Assembly (NCBI GenBank): GCA_035771165.1
Contig: JAWNZC010000222.1
Coordinates: 930,001 to 994,000, forward strand
DNA: 64,000 nt
Reading direction: 5' to 3'
Source: Paragorgia papillata
Lineage: Eukaryota > Cnidaria > Anthozoa > Scleralcyonacea > Coralliidae
Shown here: positions 62,981-64,000 of the stretch, in pieces
How positions within the stretch are numbered: the first letter of the stretch is position 1
Layout: each line of letters starts with the position of its first letter
Translations under genes and position numbers: made by a program
Notes under the pieces: model-generated
What the model was told of the DNA's origin: nothing
Seen by the model: the letters and a program-made list of their open reading frames with translations, nothing else
Database searches by the model: none

Positions 62981-64000
62981 TATTTTCTATTTACAAGCCT
63001 TGCCACGAATGGCAGGGAAGTCCCTGCCTCCTCCGCAGGCTCTTATAATTTTTAGGAAAATAATTCGCGTTTGTGAAGCCAGGGAACTAGCGTAGAGCGC
63101 GCGCAATGGTTGATGCCACAGAGTGGTTGCTCCATTACGTGGTCCCTATATAATATAATACAAAATGAAACCTAATGGCCAACATCAAGGCGTAAATAGG
63201 TACTCTAAGCTAAGACTATAAAACATAAATTAACAGCACATTTTAACAAGAAGACTAGATAGGAGACGGCACGATTGACATTTTACACAGACGGTTTTAA
63301 ACGTTTGTGAATTTCGACATGCTCTATCTGAAACACTGCTTACGTAACACTATACTTTTTTACTTTACTTAAAATCCATAAGAATACTTACCTTCGTAAA
63401 CAATTTAATGAAGTAAAATCATATATGTTAGTGAAATACACTGTACATGGGCTAGACACAACTGACTCTCTCTAACACAAATTATTGACAAATAGCATAT
63501 GGGGTTACTTGGCCGAGATTGGATGAAAGGCAGAAGTGTCAGCTTACTGCCAGCAAAATAACAAGGTGTTGACAGAGCGGAAAAGGAATGCCAGACGCAT
63601 TTCTTTAACCCTTATTAATTAGAAATAGTTTACACGATTATGTAGTCTATATTGGTATTTACGAGCGAGCTGTGAACTAGGTACGTGTGGAAGAGCTAGA
63701 GAGATAATCTTGTTACTCGGGCTACTCAGTACTGTGGTAGGATCTATGGCTATGCGCCTATGCCTGATCAATAGTAACCTCCTTTTGTTCGGGAACAAAA
63801 GCCCACAAGACGTCTGCGAAGGACGCTAGATCAATACTTGGTTATACGATCTTTAGATATTTACTTTGTCGGTAAAGCTGAGTGTTGTAATCTTTACTCG
63901 TTCAGCTTTGTTTTGATCTGTGTTTAGTTATCTCAGAGTGAACTGCGATTTGATAGTCTTTCAATCCCGTACCTATAACCTTTTCTGACTTTAAATATCG
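62981..64000. other. Intergenic, no supported gene
   Basis: A small hairpin CTTTTGTTCGGGAACAAAAG sits at 63782-63801. Otherwise nothing recognised to the end of the window. Confidence 0.45.

Overview
The window reads as repeat-rich nuclear DNA from a marine invertebrate, most likely a non-bilaterian (cnidarian or sponge). Evidence: spliced coding exons with GT/AG borders, metazoan-type 18S rRNA fragments, many classes of eukaryotic transposons (hAT, Harbinger-like, LINE, Penelope-like) and an LRR-Roc-COR-Death gene. No bacterial gene layout or operon is present. The exact taxon cannot be fixed from the sequence alone.

Layout. 1-9.3 kb: intergenic DNA with hairpin elements, a 17-bp tandem array (2.14-2.47 kb) and a long inverted-repeat element (3.50-5.29 kb) carrying a nested hAT copy with an exact 8-bp target duplication. 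9.3-15.1 kb: two broken 18S rRNA copies with spacer-like repeats, a 'gacggagacgatgatagga' minisatellite and a pure GTAGACGTG array. 15.4-18.4 kb: LINE 3' end, a candidate terminal exon and a transposon fragment. 18.4-21.3 kb: a 2.8-kb array of a 10-bp unit that is open in all three forward frames. 21.3-24.6 kb: a large inverted-repeat element holding two candidate short exons and a Penelope-like GIY-YIG fragment that ends in a hammerhead-like motif. 25.2-26.4 kb: LINE reverse transcriptase. 28.0-31.1 kb: three nested transposons followed by a satellite built from a transposon end. 31.3-40.7 kb: mostly repeats, including an integrase-like fragment, a 2.8-kb complex tandem array, a polypyrimidine tract and a 0.67-kb foldback.

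40.9-59.6 kb (minus strand): the one convincing host gene. A single 4.5-kb exon encodes about 27 leucine-rich repeats, a Roc GTPase and a COR domain. It is followed by small phase-compatible exons: a 16-residue linker exon present twice, then two Death-domain exons. The inferred product is a LRR-Roc-COR-Death-Death protein, expected to act in intracellular sensing or apoptosis signalling. Its central LRRs are about ten 47-residue (141-bp) units, almost identical except at codons that map to the concave ligand-facing surface. Its introns are filled with a 25-bp satellite and its parent 130-bp repeat, transposons, and a two-ribozyme retrozyme (41.9-42.4 kb) whose two canonical hammerheads lie exactly 277 nt apart.

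59.6-64 kb: a 36-bp minisatellite just upstream of the gene start, then hairpin elements and tandem repeats. The most interesting items are the hypervariable LRR array, the symmetrical Death-domain exons and the retrozyme.
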